Shown here: positions 45,658 through 60,290 of the stretch, piece after piece
Numbering within the stretch: position 1 is the first letter of the stretch
Layout of the letters: the number at the start of each line of letters is the position of its first letter
Assembly (NCBI GenBank): GCA_011032825.1
Contig: JAADJZ010000002.1
Location: 1,612,001-1,676,000 of the forward strand
Length of the DNA stretch: 64,000 nt
From: Massariosphaeria phaeospora
Lineage: Eukaryota > Ascomycota > Dothideomycetes > Pleosporales
Reading direction: 5' to 3'
Notes under the pieces: model-generated
The model's database searches: none
Seen by the model: the letters and a program-made list of their open reading frames with translations, nothing else
Told to the model about the DNA's origin: nothing
Program-made: the position numbers and the translations under genes

Positions 45658-47688
45658 CAAGCTGTTTCGATGGAGATTTTGGCATCTAGAAGACTAAATA
45701 GTCTGGACTGCTCATTTGGAGGCAGTTCTTGGTACTTCGCTCTACAAACACCCAGAAGCCGAGGGCGGACAGGTAAAACAAGCAGATCAACAACCGAGTC
45801 GAATCGCACAGCGCTTATTGTAGTAAGGCGCCTGCGCTTGCGCCTGGTTTATTGACTAGCCTCACCGGCGAACCCACATGGGTAAATCTCGCTGCTCAAC
45901 TTCAGACATTGATACAGAGCGTTCCTTCTACCTTTGAACTGCTTGTGCACCCAGCTCACTTCCGCATACTCGTTGTGTTCGGTTTATCAAGAGTCAAGAC
46001 CATGATCACAAGCTAGGTGGTTGGTCGGACTCGTGTCCCGATATAACATGCCATCGACCACCAACCTACGGAGTACTACATCGCACCTTCATCGCATACT
46101 TAGTTCTTGTTATCTAAACCAGCACGGATCGATCCCCCTGTGGTACAATCCCTTTCCGACTGTTATCGTGAACCGCTCAGCAGATAGCAGACGTTGTGAG
46201 TACCGGACTTGGCTACGGATTTCAAATGCACAGTCCGAGAGCTCGCACTCAGTCGTCACCAACGCCGACCGCGTACTACATCAGGCATCATTGGAAGCTT
46301 TGGATTGATTGCAGGGTAGTAACACCGAAAAAAGCGGCTCGACGCACCCGTGGACTCCAGAAAGGGCTTTGCCACATGACTGTTGCCGTACCTGCAACTT
46401 TGGAATACCTAGGTAGAGCGCGGCTACTGTTCAGAGTGACACTGATAAACAGGACTTGCCATCGAGCAACCAGAACCGCCAGGGTACCACGCCTCGAAAT
46501 GCATACACGAGTAAGTGACGATCCTAGTTGCTGTAGCGGAGGACTAGCAGTGGTGGTGACATGCCGCACCCCACTGGTTGCATGCACCACGAGCAGTCCC
46601 TCGGCAGTGAGCCGTCGTCCCATCTACGCTCGGTCTAGCATACGATGTCTCGTACCAGAAAGTGATCGACTCCAGCCTGCAAAAGCGCCTCTCGTATCTG
46701 GGGCGGAAGAGCTAGTCTCCATGCAGCCTAGTCCGCTTGGTCACCTCACATGACCCCTCGTCCGAACATGTCACCTCTGTGCCTCCTCCTGCTGAGCGCC
46801 GTGCAGCAGCAGCTCACCCTCGGTGCTACTCACTTCGAACGCTATCCCCGACGTTGCCTCTCGCCGTCGCCGCCTCAGGTCCAACTACGGAGGTCGCAGT
46901 CCGTCGGCCGTGGGCCTTGAAGCTGAACCCCGCCGTCTCGGCTCAACCCTGTCTCGGGTCGTCCTGCACAGTCGATCGAACTGCCTTCTACTTCCACCCT
47001 AGAACCCCCAGAAGCCGTGGCGTCGCCGACACGGCCAGCAGCACGCGGCTTCGGACTTGGAGCTGAAGCAGCATGGCCGTCTCCCGACCAGCCCGTCCAA
47101 TCGTCACCACACCCTCGACCGGGGCCGTTCTGTCTTATTCCCCAATAGGCCCGTTTCTGACCCTCGATATTAAGCCCTGCACCTGTTCTGTCACTGTTCC
47201 TCTCCAAGCCAAGCCCGCGATGGGCGCTCGTCCCGCCCTCCCTCTTAGCTCGAGTAGGCACGGAGCGACAGGCCCTGTGGCATACCTGCGTCGAATCTGA
47301 CCTCTTCCGTCAGCCGTGCTGCCCGGGTCTGCATGTGGGCTGCAGTCAGCACGCTATTCATATTCACTGATGTCGGGGGCTGCGCCCGAGGCCACGGTGC
47401 GCCGCGTGCGAATAGAGTCCGGTCTATGTCATGGTGGCTAGGGAGGTAGCGGCCACATATAATCACTACGACGCCGTGCGGCACGCAGCGTGTAGCAAAT
47501 GTCCGGCCCCGTTGCAGCTGCAGCGGCCTTATCAGAGTCCGTAGGTAAAACCAAGAGCCATTCCCCTTCATCTTACGCTCCTCTACACACCTCTGCATAG
47601 CAGTCCGATTCGAGCACCACACCTTTCCACACCCTCATCATCTCCGCGCTGCCTCACAAGGGCTCTAAGCGACTCCTTCTTCCACCTC
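45658..47688. other. Long intergenic region
   Basis: Two kilobases upstream of the Gag-like gene. Overlapping frames on both strands (for example 46196..46753 plus, 46875..47261 minus) have no recognisable domain. The composition becomes GC-rich after about 46750, as in a long leader or promoter. No retroviral or LTR-like border was recognised. Confidence 0.45.
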
Positions 47689-49481
47689 ATGTCAGTCCTA
47701 AAAATGTCACCCCGCCTGCCGGGCGTGGGCATTCTGGCTACGGACGCCACCGGTCCCCAGTATGCGAGATGGAGACGAGGAGTCAAGAGCGCATTCACCG
47801 CGAAGGGAACTTGGGGTCACTGCGATGGTTCTGATCCGATGCCCATGCCTGAGTCGGGACCAAACTTCTTCTCGCCCGCCCCAACGACAAATTCACAGCC
47901 GGAACTACTGAAAGAGCGGAAGGCATGGGCAAACAAAGACCGAGACGTGAAGATGGACATCTTCCTTTCCGTTGCCGACGACATCAAGGTAGAAATCTTC
48001 GAAGTTGGCCCACCAATGCCACCGACTGCCATGACCGCCGAGCAGATGTTCGAGACCCTGGATGCGCACTTTGAGCAGTTCAAATTCGAAGACTACCATC
48101 ACATCTTCTGCCACTTCCTCAACCTTCACATTGACCAGTACGCCAATCTGGAAGACTTCAATGCCGAGTTCCAGTTGACATTGAGCGATTTGCTCGACCA
48201 CGGGCATCCAATGTCCAACACTCAAGCCTGCAGCGCATACTTCTCAAAACTGCGGTGCACACAGAACCCCTGGGTATCAAAGAAGCTCAAAGAGTGGGAT
48301 ACATGTTTAACAGAACCAAACCTCGCCGACCTCATGAAAGAATCACCGCCATGGGTAATCATCCGGCCACTAACCACCAAGGGCGCTTCGTCGGTGCCAG
48401 AATCAATACCGGAAGAGAGTCTCGAAGACACCCCGGCGCTCTCGGAAGGAGAAGAAGCAGCGTCAGAGAAGTCGGAAACCGCAACTCTCTCTTCGGAGTC
48501 GACACATTCACGCAACTCGTCCGATGCCACCCAAAAGTCGCAAGAGATCACCGTCCACGCATCTTACGAAGACCTGACCGGTCTCGAGTCTTTCCCTATG
48601 CCGCTGGCAAAGCTCCCGCCAAACCCGGTGCCCCTGCGCCTTAGCTCGAAGAAGAGCCTCTCACAGATGAACATGAGCAGCCTCCCGCCTCTTCCGCCAG
48701 TCAACCGGCCTTTACCACCTCTCCCACTAGATGCGGACAAGTCGAGCACACGCTCAAGATCCGTGTCACCGAAGCCCGAATCGGAAGCCGGCTCGTACAT
48801 GCACCGAAAAGTGCCCTCGATCCCTTCGCGCCCTCAAACACCACAACACCAAGCCCAGAACCCAAGCCAAACACACCTTCACCCCGCCCTGCGCGCAACC
48901 TCCTCAACCCCACCGCCAGGCGAACTCCACCCCGCCCTGCGCACAACCATGAGCTCGCAAGGCCCAACCTCGCACCCGCACATCTCCTCCGCCATGCGCC
49001 CACGCACCCCCTCCGGCCCCTCCCCCCTATGAAGCAAGCCGCCTTCCTCTCCTCGTCCCCAAACCTCAGCCTCCCCTCCACCCCCGACCTGCAACAACGG
49101 CCACACTCCTCGCGCGCCCCCGTCCCTCCCCTCTTCTCCGCCGAGGCCTTCGCCGCCTACCCGCAAACGCGGCATCCGCTCCTACGCCCCGACTCCTCCG
49201 CCAGCAGCGTCATCAGTCTGCCGCTGCAAGGCGTCACGGTGCCGGAATTCAAAGACGTGACCATCACCGAGAGCGCAGCGCCCTCGAGCCTGCCATCATC
49301 GTCACCCCCGAGGATCAGCCTCATGACGCGGCCGCGCGTGTCTAGCTCCCCGCAGCGCAGCATCATGAGCCGCCTGTCTGCCGACTCGGCCGACGAGGAC
49401 AAGAAGTCGCGCAAGTCGCGCAGCTGGAGCATCAAGGCGCGGCTGTCGGCGCGGCGGTACGAGGTTAAGGAGATTATTTGA
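47689..49481 (+). CDS. Gag-like (Ty1/copia UBN2-type) domesticated protein, one frame break
   Basis: The first frame (47689..49032, 447 residues) has an N-terminal Gag-like helical region at about 15-215: YARWRRGVKSAFTAKGTWGH, ILATDATG before it, then AEQMFETLDAHFEQFKFEDY and YANLEDFNAEFQLTLSDLLD. There is no CCHC zinc knuckle, protease or polymerase, and no LTRs were seen, which suggests a host-adopted gene. The rest is acidic, then Pro/Ser-rich. The frame ends just after a C6 run (49022-49027). The next frame (49029..49481, 150 residues, MKQAAFLSSSPNLSLPSTPD) continues the same Ser/Pro-rich style and ends in a basic helix (KSRSWSIKARLSARRYEVKE). One added C would join them into about 600 residues. 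No GT donor exists between 48841 and 49030, so an intron is unlikely. Confidence 0.7.
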
Positions 49482-52327
49482 TGCGCCGCTTACTACCGAA
49501 CCTGTCCTGTTCTGATCTGTTCTGTTCGTCGCTGTCTGGTCTTTGCGCTTCTGCTTTCCTATGTACCAAGATGAATTTCTCTTATGTGTCAAGATGGACG
49601 GGTGTGTATGGGTTGTACGGATTGTACTATCCTAGGAATCTGCTTTGCCGGGAAAGGAGGAAATGGCGTTCACAGTATGAAATCTCACGGCCACGCACTC
49701 TTCCACACAAACACCTTGTATATAGATAGATGGAGACGCGACGCAACGCAACGGCCAGCTCCCTGCGTACTCTCGCAGTCGCTTTGTTCGTTTATTTGTT
49801 TGTCATTGGCCCCCCGGTATACCCCCCCTCCACTTGCGATTCGCTACGGCGAGCAAGGGAGTTTGACGGAGGGAGACGAAGGGGAAGAAGAGGAAGAAGA
49901 AGCACACATACCTATCTATCCTACAGATTTCCCATAATGCATTCTTGCGATATTCGAAATACAATATCACAATCAGCAATCCATCTATTTTCTCAGTTGT
50001 CGACTTTCTAACCCGTACCGTACCGTACACTGTGCATGCTTCAGACTTTACTTTCGCGCAAGTTGCAACTGCCGACATATCCCAAGCTCCTCATTTAGAA
50101 ACGAGAAACGAGATACGAGTGTGCCTCTCTCCCCTCTCCCCGCCTTTCTTCTCCAGGTCAACAAGGGAGTAAGTAGGCTGTCTACAGTATGCAGTATGCA
50201 GTATGCATGCCCGCCCCACAAACGCAATATACCCAAAACAGCTCATCCCCATGTCCACGACCTACATACCTACAGACTCTACCACCTATAGCTATTACCC
50301 ACCCCCCATAACAGACGCATAGCCCTTGTCCACACCCCGACTGCAACACACGCACACGTACGCAAGCCCGCCCACCAGCAGGCAAAGCAACTCAAACAGC
50401 CACCCCGTACCTTTCCCGTACCCGCCCGTACCCGCCCGTCCCCTCGGCACCACACACACGCGCGCGGCGGGGCCGTCCCGTCCATCTGATTTGATTCTAG
50501 CTCAAGCCTCAGCCTCGAACTCACAGCTATGTACCTTGTGAAGTAGGTACCTAACACTACAACCACAACACGAACCACGGGCAAACCGCCACGGCCACCC
50601 CACCAACACAACCCACGCCACGCCACGCTACCTAGGTATACGAAGCAAGCAAGCAAGCCGCACGTGAAATACGAAGCAAACAAGCCAGCACACGGCACCA
50701 GACCCACACCCACGCCCACACCCCATCTAGGCCCAGCAGTAAACAGATAGAGATAGGCAGATATGTAGATAGGTACTCACCCTTTACCAGAATTCGCACG
50801 CTTCGTATAGCCGTGCGCTGCGCTGCGGTACGATGGCGATGCAATGCGACACGATACGATTCCATCTAGTCAGCGGAGCGCGTCCAGACCAGACCAAGCC
50901 AACAAACGAGGGAGCCGAGGTATCCATGGATCTGTCTCGGTATAGGTACAGAGATGGGGTGCCGGGAGTGCCGTGGCGCCATCTCACTGTACCACTACCG
51001 CAGGACAGACGTACTTGGAAGTTGGAAATGGTTGTCGTGCGTAGACGGAACTTTGCTAGGTACAGTATGTGCCATGTTCGCCGTCGACTAGAGGTGGATG
51101 GACTACGCCTGAGTTGAGGCTGCTGAGTTGAGTTAAGCTGAGCTGAGCTGCTATCTACAGCGATTCCTCCTCCTCCTCCTCAATGCCGCAGTGTCCCGCC
51201 CCAGGACCTTCCACGCCCGCCCGGACGTCCAGTTCAGTTCGTATACAAGATCGTGTGTATCCAGATCCAGATCCAGACCCAGACCCAGTATCGGTGCTTA
51301 CCAGACGCAATGCATCCATCCATCTGTTGTAAGCCGCAGATAATCATGTCCTGTGCTGTGCTGCCATGTCCTGTGCTGTCCTACCGGTACTTCCCTTACC
51401 ATGTCCGCATCCACCCTCACCCTCGTCCTCACCTCCGCTGTACTACCTAGTAGTAAGTAAGACGAGGAAATGTAATAATAGTGGGGGCGAAACAGTAAGA
51501 AGAGGCCGGGCGCACTTTCCTCTAAGACAAAAGCTGCCACTGCCACAACCACAGCCACTGACTGCCAGTCAGCGCGCCCTCACGGCCCCAAAAACCGATG
51601 CTGACTGTATGTACGACCCACCTACCTACTCCGTACATCGTCAAATCCTTTCGTATCGCATCGCATCGCATCGCGCGCAACACCGACCGAACGAACTCGC
51701 GCCCCACACACATGGATGCCGATGCCGTCGCAGAGCGAACACTAGTCTAATCTACAGTAAGTAACGTCAGCTGCACATCACCGACCGAACGCAACACATA
51801 AGCAAGCCAAACATCACACGCTCGCGGACTTTGCTGCACTGTAGCATCAGCAAGCTTAGAAGAAGTGGAGAAGATGGCGGAGATTGTGGCACCAAGGCGC
51901 CGGGCTCAGCTCAAACTCCCAGAACACTAGCAAAAGGCCTGAACAAGTAATTCGCAAACCTACATACAAATCCAGAAGAATCTTGATGATCTTCTGATGT
52001 GATGTGATGTGATGTGATCTGCGTGGTTTTTTTTTTAAAGTTGTCCGAATTCCGTGATCCGTTCTCCGTAGTCGTGACCGTGACCGTGCCCACCCGAATG
52101 CCCTTTAGAGTAGAGAGTTACCTTTTTAGTACCGCGCCTCATGCGAACGATTCCTCGATTCCCGAGAATCGTACGTGAAACGAAACCAAAAGATCCAACC
52201 CCGGAAAGTCCACTGCCACCTGCCCATCTTTCCCGATTCCCCACAAGCCCGAAACAGAGAGCTGCAAGGTGCCTACAAGTGCGGCTCGGACAGGTACCCG
52301 TCTACTACTGCCTCCAGACTCGACGCT
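49482..52327. other. Long convergent intergenic region rich in microsatellites
   Basis: It separates the stops of two converging genes. It holds many short tandem runs: CCGTA (about 50013-50030), CAGTATG (about 50183-50205), CCCGTACCCG (about 50403-50440) and CTGAG/TTGAG (about 51120-51150). CCTCCT (about 51164-51180), CCAGAT (about 51259-51288), GCATC (about 51656-51674) and GATGT (about 51995-52015) follow. No protein or RNA gene is recognised. The frames here are short or of skewed composition. Confidence 0.55.
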
Positions 52328-54460
<2,133 letters not shown>

Positions 54461-55636
54461 TCATATGAAGAGATCCCATAACACGAGTGTGGCGCAGAAC
54501 GCAGCCGTGGACCAGAAAACCATCCGCGCCGTGCTTTTTCTTTCCGTCGCCCTCTTCAGCTCTTTGTTGCCGCCCCCGACGTTCTCCGTCGTCAGGAACG
54601 AGTCCTCCACTAGCTGGTCAATGTGCGCCGACTGAACACTGAGGTTGTTGGCGAGCGTGCTCTGCAGTTCCGAGATATCTAGTAATGATTTCTCGGCCAC
54701 CCTGGGCCATGTCAGCGGAAGCTCAGCGTCAGTGACCAGATGACATACCGAACTTGATCCAGATGGTCCTCGTAGTGCTTGAGCATGTCCTGGTTCTCCT
54801 GTGCGAACAACTGGAGCTGCTCGGGATCAAGCTGCTCCTCTGCCACAACCGAATCCGATTCTTGAAACTTGGTCGTCTTTCCTCGATAGCTGGTCCCCGC
54901 ACCCTGGCTGCCGTTCGTGCCACTATAGTTGTCTGCAGCCGGCATCGTGCCCCTTGCTTTGTATAGCACGCTCTTGCTCTTCTCCACCTCGCGAGTCAGC
55001 CGAATCTCCATCATGGAGCCGTGGAAGCGGCCGCATTCATCCAGCTGCATTTGCAGGTACCATATGATACTCTCTCTATGCGCCTTGAGCGCGTTGGCCT
55101 TGGCTTCGCCGATCTCCTCCTCGGGACTCTTCGCTGTTATCGCACCGCCTGCTGCCCATCTTCCCAGCCCACCCAGACCACTCCTCGCCCGCTTCCTGAG
55201 TGCCATGGCCGAGTCGGCTGCCTGGCGCACCTGCTCGGCATCCTGAAGCCCTGTTATTGCGCGATTGAGCTCCCGCAACAGTTGCTTCGCCGACGCGTCG
55301 ATCTCGGTCCGCTGGGCATCGCTGAGGTACTTGGAGTCCTTGTCTGCTGGCGAGAGAGCACTGGAGCTGTTGGTGCGGGCGAATTGCTTCCGGCGGGGAG
55401 GATGCGCCGCTGAAAGATAGCTCTGCCGCACCGATCTCAGGTATGCGTGCAGCTCTACAATGTGCGCTCGCTGGTGTGGTTAGCTAGTAGTGGCCGCGGC
55501 GGAGTTGTACGTGTCCTACAATGCGATATGCCTCCTTCAAGAACTCGTCCAAGTCCTGCACATTGAACACGTACGGCTCGACGGTCCGCGCGTCGTGGGC
55601 GGCCAGCACCTGGTTGAAGACAGGCGTCAGGTCCAT
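54461..55636 (-). CDS. UFE1: ER t-SNARE of the syntaxin-18/UFE1 family
   Basis: Exons 55636..55520, 55470..54749 and 54701..54461; introns of 49 and 47 bp. The product is 359 residues. It starts MDLTPVFNQVLAAHDARTVE, the conserved syntaxin-18 N-peptide that binds Sly1. The N-terminal helical domain follows (FVVQDLDEF-like region, HIVELHAYLRSVRQSYLS, LLRELNRAITGLQDAEQVRQ). The SNARE motif spans the last splice: QENQDMLKHYEDHLDQVR, then VAEKSLLDISELQSTLANNL and SVQSAHIDQLVEDS. A single C-terminal membrane anchor (MVFWSTAAFCATLVLWDLFI) ends the protein. In yeast Ufe1 receives retrograde Golgi-to-ER vesicles together with Sec20, Use1 and Sec22. The anchor at the very end is intact. Confidence 0.93.
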
Positions 55637-56261
55637 GGCGGAGGTGCAGCGGTTGGCGTGGCTGGTGGCCCTTCACCCTTCACCATGACGATGACGGGTC
55701 TGCTTGGGGAATCAGCCGCCGGGTCTAAGGCCGCCTCGCTTACCGGGCCAATGGCGAGAGAGGCTGGTGCCATTAGGGCTCCCACGTGGCTCCCCACCTT
55801 CCAAGGTTCTCCAACTCCCCCCGCTTCTGGCAGCCTCCCCTCCCTCCTCCCTCCTCTGACCTCCCTCCAGAGCATCTCTAGATAGTGAAAAAGACACCTA
55901 TTGTCTCGCATAGTCGCTGTTCACTGGATGACGTCAAGCGGTGCCACCGCTACTGTATAGTTCTGGTGTCGATCCTCCCTCCGCAGACTGTCTCCACATG
56001 GGCCTCATGTCGAGCATTCACCGCCTAGGCAGGTGGTCCGCGGGAAGTCGGCACCATGCCCGTAAAAGACCAATTGAGAGATAATCCAAAGCCGTCACAG
56101 GGGTACATTCGGCCGAGTTCGCCCAACCCTCCCGTGCCACCTAGATAGATATCATGCTAGTAGTATCTTGCGCCAGCCTCTCCTCTTGTGTGGATTTTTT
56201 TTATCTCGCCACTTTTCTCTAAATCGCCCCATGTATCCAATTCTTTCCTATCTTTCAAGCA
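55637..56261. promoter_or_regulatory. Divergent promoter region of UFE1 and the MFS transporter gene
   Basis: 625 bp between divergent starts. CT-rich runs lie at about 55817-55870. No other feature is recognised. Confidence 0.5.
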
Positions 56262-58052
56262 ATGGTCGAAGATGACCAAACAAAGCATGAGCTGGCAAAC
56301 GAGCATATCCCAACCTCATCTACTCTTTATCCGCCATATCAATCAGTCGAAAAGAGCACTACAAAGGAAGAAATAGGATGGGAGCAACGAGACCCTCTCC
56401 AGGGTCTACCAAAGGAATCTTTAGACGGGACGAAAGAGACCGAAGACCTTCCCAGTGAACCAACCGCATTATCCACCATCCAATCAATCACGCCCCCATA
56501 TTCAGTCTTTAGCAAAAGGAAGAAGCATCTTATAGTCGTACTAGCCGCCTGTGGAGGCTTCTTCTCGCCATTGTCGGCCAACATCTATTTTCCTGCTCTG
56601 ACAACCCTAGCGCGCGATTATGGCGTCTCAAGCACCCTTATAAACTTGACCCTTACCTCCTACATGATCTTCCAAGGGCTGGCACCTACCATCTTCGGTG
56701 ATCTAGCTGATATGGCGTAAGTTTACCCTCTACGTGTAAGACCAACGCTGACATACTGGGTATCAGTGGCAGACGGCCTGCATATATCATTGGCTTCGTC
56801 ATCTACATCGCAGCCAACATCGGCCTCGCGCTTCAAAAATCATATGCCGGCCTCTTCATTCTTCGATGTCTACAAAGTACGGGTAGCAGCGCCACCATTG
56901 CCCTGGGAAATGGTGTTGTTGCCGATATTGCAACCAGTTCTGAGCGTGGCGTTTGGATGGGATATGTGACCAGTGTAAGCCTCTGACAAAGTATCGAGCC
57001 CAGTGTTCTGACTCAATCAGGGCCCGATGATTGCTCCTGCGGTGGCTCCAGTCATAGGTGGTCTACTCTCCGAGTTCCTAGGGTGGCGTTCCATATTCTG
57101 GTTCCTCCTGATCTTGGCAGTGGTCTACCTCATACCTCTCCTCGCCGCGTTCCCCGAGACAGCTCGCGGCGTCGTAGGCAACGGCAGTATACCTCCGCAA
57201 GGCTGGAACATGAACCTCATAGACTACCTCCACTCCCGCAAGCACCCCTCCTCCAGCCCAGCACATTCGGCCTCCCGCGATGACCAGCAATCACTCCCAA
57301 GAAAAGGCAAACTCCGCTTCCCGAACCCCCTCGGCACCCTTCGTGTGATAAAGCAAAAAGACGCTGGCCTCCTCCTCTTCTACAACAGCCTCGTCTACAC
57401 GGCATTCTACGCCGTCATCGCCTCTGCGCCCTACCTCTTCCAAGAAATCTACCACTTCAACGACCTGCAGATTGGCCTAGCTTTCATCCCATTCGGCGTC
57501 GGCGCACTCTTAGCGCCTCTCACGTCCGGCCGCTTGATGGACTGGAACTACCGCCGCGTCGCCCAGAGCGAAGGCTTCACCATCGACAAGAAGCGCGGCG
57601 ACGACCTTTCCAAATTCCCGCTCGAGCGCGCCCGGCTCCAAGTCGCCGCGCCGATGCTCGCCCTCGGCACGAGCGCAACGCTCTGCTACGGCTGGATAAT
57701 GCAGCACGAGACGAATCTGGCCGCGCCGTTGGTCATGCATTTCCTGATCGGGCTGTTCCTCACTAGCGCGTTCAACTGCATGTCCGTCATGATCGTCGAC
57801 TACTACCCGCTCTCGCCGTCGACGGCCACGGCGGCAAATAATCTGGTCCGGTGTCTTGTTGGCGCGGGGGGAACGGCGGTTATCAATATCATGATCGAGA
57901 GTATGGGTCGGGGCTGGTGCTTTACGTTTGTGGCGGCGGTGGTGGCGGCTGCGAGTCCGATTTTGTGGGTTTTGCTGAAGTGGGGGCCTGGGTGGAGGGA
58001 GGAGAGGAGAGTGAGGGGAGAGAGGAAGAGTGAGGTTGAGGAGGCTGTTTAA
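56262..58052 (+). CDS. MFS transporter, DHA1 (drug:H+ antiporter) type
   Basis: Exons 56262..56716, 56767..56974 and 57021..58052; introns of 50 and 46 bp. The product is 564 residues. After a charged cytosolic N-terminus of about 90 residues come twelve predicted membrane helices. TM1 is HLIVVLAACGGFFSPLSANI, with the YFPALTTLARDYGVSSTLIN motif typical of DHA1. The loop 2-3 motif A is GDLADMAGRRPAYIIGF. Motif C appears as GPMIAPAVAPVIGGLLSEFL and continues GWRSIFWFL. The central loop is long and basic, ahead of TM7 (LLLFYNSLVYTAFYAVIASA). This fits the fungal QDR/FLR1/AQR1-like subfamily, which exports toxic organic compounds or organic acids across the plasma membrane. The substrate cannot be read from sequence. 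No biosynthetic cluster adjoins it. Confidence 0.92.
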
Positions 58053-59095
58053 AGGGGGTGCGTGATACCATCGATGTGTTACATTTTGTTTTGTATTGTC
58101 TGTTGTTCACCGCGACAATCAGCGTTTTTACAACTCTACCGCAGATGTCGACCTAAGTGATGAGGTGCCGTGCGCGAGGCGAAGATATGTCTTGTCTGTG
58201 TTCCTTAATAATAATGCCGAGAGTATGGTTTTGATGGCGCTGGATGGGATCTATACGCAAACGTGCGATACAGAACCGCTCATACCTCGTAACACAACAA
58301 TGCCAGTATGTATATGTATATATATGTATTCTCAGTTTGTAAGCATCGGCATAGAAAGACATAGCAGTGCATAGTATAGCCAAGTCTAATCCCCCATGAT
58401 ACATACACGGTGATGATCCCAGCTAGGCCTCCTCGTGCCATCGAATTGGAGGAAAAGACCACTTTTCCTATCTCTTATCGAACCTTTCACAAACTTGTAT
58501 GTTATATCGTTGGGCGAATGAAGATGTTGTTTCATCGCGTGTTTACCTATCTCGTTGATGTATGTATGTATGTATGTATGTATGTGTGTGCATTGGGTTT
58601 TGATTTTGATTTTGATGTTGCCCGCTCACGCTATGGTGTAGAATTAATAAATGCGGAGAGAAAAGCATCGAAAGTAGGAATATATATGGATTCTCTTTTT
58701 TCTTTTTCAGGGGGGAGGCTTTTTGGATGCGGATGGAAGATGAAGAAGAGGAAGAGGAAGTAGAAGAAGAAAGCTAGCGCGGCGACGACCGTGGTGCAAC
58801 TGCCCTTTTTGTGCAATCATTACCCGTTTATACAGCGATTTCTTTTCTTGGGTCCCTTTCGCTGGGGTTTCCGCCTTGGTCGGCGGTATGGGGTAGGTGG
58901 GTAGTTAGATGGCTCTGGTAGTATGTGATTGTGAATATATCTTGGGGTGGGATTGTGATCTTTGGATAGAAGAGTGCGAGCGAGCGAGCGAGAAAAGGGC
59001 GAACCGTTTTTGGAAGCCAGACAGACAGACTATAAGCAACAACAGCGAAAGACATATGAAAACCCACCACACTAGCCACGCTCCATCCCCCACCC
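58053..59095. other. Convergent intergenic region with an ATGT microsatellite
   Basis: It holds the 3' UTRs of the MFS gene and the DUF6594-like gene. An (ATGT)n run at about 58558-58586 and TTTGAT repeats at about 58598-58615 are present. No gene is recognised. Confidence 0.55.
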
Positions 59096-60290
59096 TCACT
59101 TCTGGAAATTACTAATAAACACCACCAACACAGCCGCATACCCCGCGCCCGCCGCAAACAGTTCATGCCTCTTCGCCCTGGTCAGCACGCCCATAGCCAC
59201 GGAGAACAGCAGCGTGAAGACGACGAGGATGCCGATGGCGTCGAACGTGTTGTTGCGGTCGCCGATGGCCGTGAGCTTGTACATGGCGACGACGGGGAGC
59301 ACCAGCAGCACGAAGATGATCAGCGTGATGAGTAGGTTGACGAGCGCTTCGATGCGCGAGGCGGAGCAGTAGAAGATGTGCGTGTCGGAGGTTTTGGCGC
59401 GGAGGGCGGGCGTGGTGAAGATGTACTGTGTGGGGCGGGGACGGTTAGTGGTGGTTGGGGGTTTTGGTGGGGAGGATGGAGTGGGTGGGTGTGTGTGATA
59501 TGATAGATGTATGGATGGGGGTGCAAGCTAAGACGTACGCGCTTCAACCAACAAGTGGGCATCTTCGAAACGATTTCCTCGACCAACCCGTCGAATCCCG
59601 CCCACTCTCGCCCGTGGCGCAGCGTGACGAGGTCTTCTTTTCGCTTGATGAAGGCCTCTTCGCGGCTGCTACAAAGCGGCTTTTCGTTCCAGAACCAGCG
59701 GCGCAGGCTGCGGTAGTCGCGGTGCGAGGGGCGTTGGAAGGCGTTGAGATCGCGGGCTCTGCTGAGCATCTCGTCTGCATGCACTTGGTTAGAAGGTCCC
59801 ATTGCAGTCATGGGAGCATGGGTTTGGTCTCAGCATACCGTAGTTCACTAGCGTTTCCCGGATGCGAGAGAGCAGACTCGCCCGTTCACTGGGCTTGTTG
59901 TCGCGTTTCGCCTGCTTGATGTCGCCGGCTCGAGAAGTGATGCATTTGATTCGGCGCGGGTTGTTGTCGATGCGGTCGAGGTCTGCAAGGCCGTCTTCTA
60001 AGCAGCGTAGTTCGTCTTGCAGTTCTAGGATTACGCGGGAATGGAGATAGTCAAAGGAGCGGTAGATGGAGAAGCTTTGATCGCTAGACTGGAATGCTGC
60101 TTGGAGCGGAATACCATTAGGGTAGTCGTGCACTTTGAATTGGTTAGTCTAACGTTGTGGTTACTAGGGCGCTGCGTAGCTTACAAGGTATTGTGATGGT
60201 GTGGTTTATCTCGAGATTGGCTGCGGCTATCTCGGCTGCCGTCGGTTTTGTGCTATCCTCGGGGGACTTCGAAGAATCTTTGATTTGCAT
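59096..60290 (-). CDS. DUF6594-type fungal membrane protein
   Basis: Exons 60290..60185, 60132..59839, 59774..59539 and 59425..59096; 321 residues with introns of 52, 64 and 113 bp. A cytosolic helical domain carries IYRSFDYLHSRVILELQDEL, CLEDGLADLDRIDNNPRRIK and LRRWFWNEKPLCSSREEAFI, then YIFTTPALRAKTSDTHIFYC. Three C-terminal membrane helices end the protein (LVNLLITLIIFVLLVLPVVA; IGILVVFTLLFSVAMGVL; FAAGAGYAAVLVVFISNF). The motif order (YxxLxxRxLLxLQDEL, 'R.FNEK.L', three final TM helices) is that of the abundant DUF6594 family, whose role is unknown. I start at ATG 60290. An extra 5' exon starting near 60469 (MAQDFGVSARVPEKQW) is possible, but I could not find a convincing splice. Confidence 0.85.

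Noticed and set aside
46196..47261. Frames of 185 (plus) and 128 (minus) codons upstream of the Gag-like gene
   Set aside because: Checked for protease or integrase motifs that would mark a retroelement; none were seen, and the composition is not protein-like.
50279..50719. 146-codon minus-strand frame rich in Cys, Val and Gly
   Set aside because: It is the reading of CCCGTAC-type microsatellites and has no counterpart fold.
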